A DNA stretch of 6,310 nucleotides. Origin: Candidatus Zipacnadia bacterium. Its GTDB lineage: Bacteria > Armatimonadota > Zipacnadia > Zipacnadales > Zipacnadaceae. Where the stretch lies: assembly GCA_029821515.1 (NCBI GenBank), contig JALGTD010000108.1:1-6310 (forward strand), written 5' to 3'. The translations under genes were made by a program, and so were the position numbers. Positions within the stretch are counted from its first letter, which is position 1; each line of letters begins with the position of its first letter. Positions 5,780 to 6,310 of the stretch are shown here, one piece after another. Below the pieces are notes generated by a model. It saw only the letters and a program-made list of their open reading frames with translations. It was not told the origin of the DNA and ran no database searches.

Positions 5780-5870
5780 ACTTGATACTCGCACCAGGAC
5801 ACGACACGCCGGCGTAACGGTACCGGCGCTGCTCCGGCCCCTGGAGTGCAGTTGCCCGCACAACAAGCGT
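5780..5870 (-). other. GC-rich structured leader between promoter and truncated ffh
   Basis: No gene is recognised in this stretch. The transcript of the promoter at 5873-5901 would fold into nested hairpins: GTTG/CAAC (5861-5864 with 5851-5854), an eight-pair stem GCAC-CAGG/CCTGGTGC with a two-base bulge (5840-5849 with 5791-5798), and inside it CGCCGG/CCGGCG (5823-5828 with 5807-5812). A CTTG/CAAG pair (5864-5867 with 5781-5784) could close the outside. I tested it by eye against SRP RNA (no GGAA-tetraloop core), tRNA and T-box signatures and none fits. It may be an untranslated leader or a small RNA. There is no poly-U end. Confidence 0.3.
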
Positions 5871-5872
5871 TA

Positions 5873-5901
5873 AGTATATGTTATCTGTGGACCTGTGTCA
5901 A
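5873..5901 (-). promoter_or_regulatory. near-consensus sigma-70/sigma-A promoter directed towards ffh
   Basis: On the minus strand a perfect -35 box TTGACA (5896-5901) is separated by exactly 17 bases from the -10 box TATACT (5873-5878), one mismatch from TATAAT. Transcription would start near 5866 and run through the leader into ffh and the ribosomal genes. It lies just after the methyltransferase stop and its hairpin, as expected for the head of an operon. Confidence 0.75.
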
Positions 5902-5913
5902 CAGGAACGTGCG

Positions 5914-5936
5914 CGGCTAATTCATTGAACTAGCCG
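5914..5936 (-). repeat. strong hairpin at the end of the methyltransferase gene
   Basis: On the minus strand CGGCTAGTTC and GAATTAGCCG form ten pairs (one G-U) around a three-base AAT loop. The methyltransferase stop TGA lies in the loop and the start of the second arm. No U-tract follows, so it is not a standard intrinsic terminator; it may protect the transcript 3' end, terminate weakly, or be a recombination-related inverted repeat. On the plus strand the G-U becomes an A-C mismatch, which favours a role in the minus-strand transcript. Confidence 0.5.
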
Positions 5937-6310
5937 AGGCTGGCGCCAACTCCCGATATGACGTTCATCTGACGATAAGAGATCATCGAAGAGGTCATTT
6001 GCTGTCTCAATACTGGGACTATCTAAGAACCGAAAGGAAGATGTAGCCAGATACGTCCGGTTGTTCTCGAAAGCTATCCAATGCCTTCCCAAATGCTCTG
6101 CTGCCTCTCCAGTAGTATTAGAGCCGGCAAATATGTCCAGTACCGTGTGTCCAGGGTCCGTAAGAAATTTGATGAAGAAGCTTGGTAATTCCACTGGGAA
6201 CCGGGCTGGCTGTGGCTTCACGCCCACCTCTCTACACAAACGCAAGTACTGAGAGTTACTACTTGTATTTGGAATTGACAACAGGTTAGGAGGAATAGCC
6301 CCTCCTTTGT
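5922..6310 (-). CDS. site-specific DNA methyltransferase (N4/N6 amino type), C-terminal part (cut by right edge)
   Basis: This is the last 128 residues of an amino-group DNA methyltransferase of the type found in restriction-modification systems. The frame runs open to the window edge, so the TTG at 6281 is not a true start. The block GGAIPPNLL, then NTSSNSQYLRLCREVGVKP, PARFPVELPSFFIKFLTDPG and VLDIFAGSNTTGEAAEHLG is characteristic: VLDIFAGSNTTG is the S-adenosylmethionine-binding motif I. Motif I near the C-terminus implies that the catalytic (D/S)PP(Y/W) motif IV lies upstream, outside the window, as in beta-class enzymes. Hand-counted GC over 5941-6120 is about 47 percent, against 58 to 72 percent in sampled lines of the core genes, consistent with horizontal origin. 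About 30 residues after the domain are acidic and then basic. Target sequence and any partner endonuclease cannot be told from here. Confidence 0.88.
   Translation of the reverse strand, partial: KGGAIPPNLLSIPNTSSNSQYLRLCREVGVKPQPARFPVELPSFFIKFLTDPGHTVLDIFAGSNTTGEAAEHLGRHWIAFENNRTYLATSSFRFLDSPSIETANDLFDDLLSSDERHIGSWRQPRLVQ

Noticed and set aside
5511..5873. 120-codon plus-strand frame crossing the ffh junction
   Set aside because: More than half is antisense to conserved ffh codons and the rest runs through the structured leader; no family resemblance.
5766..5880. SRP RNA or tRNA gene upstream of ffh
   Set aside because: CCGGAGCAGC slightly resembles the SRP RNA core, but the GGAAGGAAGC tetraloop element is absent. 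No T-loop GTTCGA-type motif or cloverleaf arms fit a tRNA.
5745..5880. simple frameshift hiding the Ffh N-terminus
   Set aside because: All three minus-strand frames were read; none encodes the expected N-terminal helix sequence, so a one- or two-base error does not explain the loss.
5914..5936. intrinsic terminator of the methyltransferase gene
   Set aside because: The stem is good but no U-rich tract follows it in the transcript, so it is listed as a hairpin only.
6279..6281. TTG as the start of the methyltransferase
   Set aside because: The frame and family similarity (GGAIPPNLL) continue upstream to the window edge, so the gene is cut by the window and not started here.

Overview
The window is a housekeeping gene cluster read almost entirely from the minus strand. 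Transcription runs from high to low coordinates. In that direction the genes are: the C-terminal end of a DNA methyltransferase (cut by the right edge), a promoter and leader, a 5'-truncated ffh, rpsP, khpA, ylqD, trmD, rplS, lepB, rnhB, a possible 47-residue small ORF, and the start of comM (cut by the left edge). No stretch above 300 bases lacks a gene; the longest is about 200 bases between the methyltransferase stop and ffh.

The order ffh-rpsP-khpA-ylqD-trmD-rplS-lepB-rnhB-comM is the classic SRP/ribosome-maturation cluster of Gram-positive-type bacteria. YlqD, strong purine-rich ribosome binding sites and several TTG or GTG starts point to Bacillota or a related deep lineage (Chloroflexota is an alternative) with fairly high GC. 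I cannot name a genus. Compared with the Bacillus-type cluster, rimM (between ylqD and trmD), rbgA/ylqF (between lepB and rnhB) and yraN (between rnhB and comM) are missing here. Intergenic gaps from rpsP to comM are 14 to 84 bases and I see no intrinsic terminator, so this looks like one transcription unit. The genes jointly serve protein targeting (Ffh, LepB), ribosome assembly and decoding (S16, L19, KhpA, TrmD), RNA/DNA quality control (RnhB) and DNA uptake or recombination (ComM).

The right end is the odd part. Ffh homology stops abruptly near position 5745 to 5765: about 38 to 40 N-terminal residues that every Ffh should have are absent in all frames, and an in-frame stop lies just upstream. 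Beyond that point come a GC-rich structured leader, a near-consensus sigma-70/sigma-A promoter, a strong hairpin, and the lower-GC methyltransferase end. This suggests either a rearrangement or horizontal insertion at the ffh 5' end, or an assembly chimera.

Nothing in the window amounts to a new multi-gene system. The items most worth a second look are the broken ffh and its junction, the switch-like hairpins before rplS, the acidic tail of L19, the Glu in the TrmD catalytic Asp position, and the small ORF nested between rnhB and comM.
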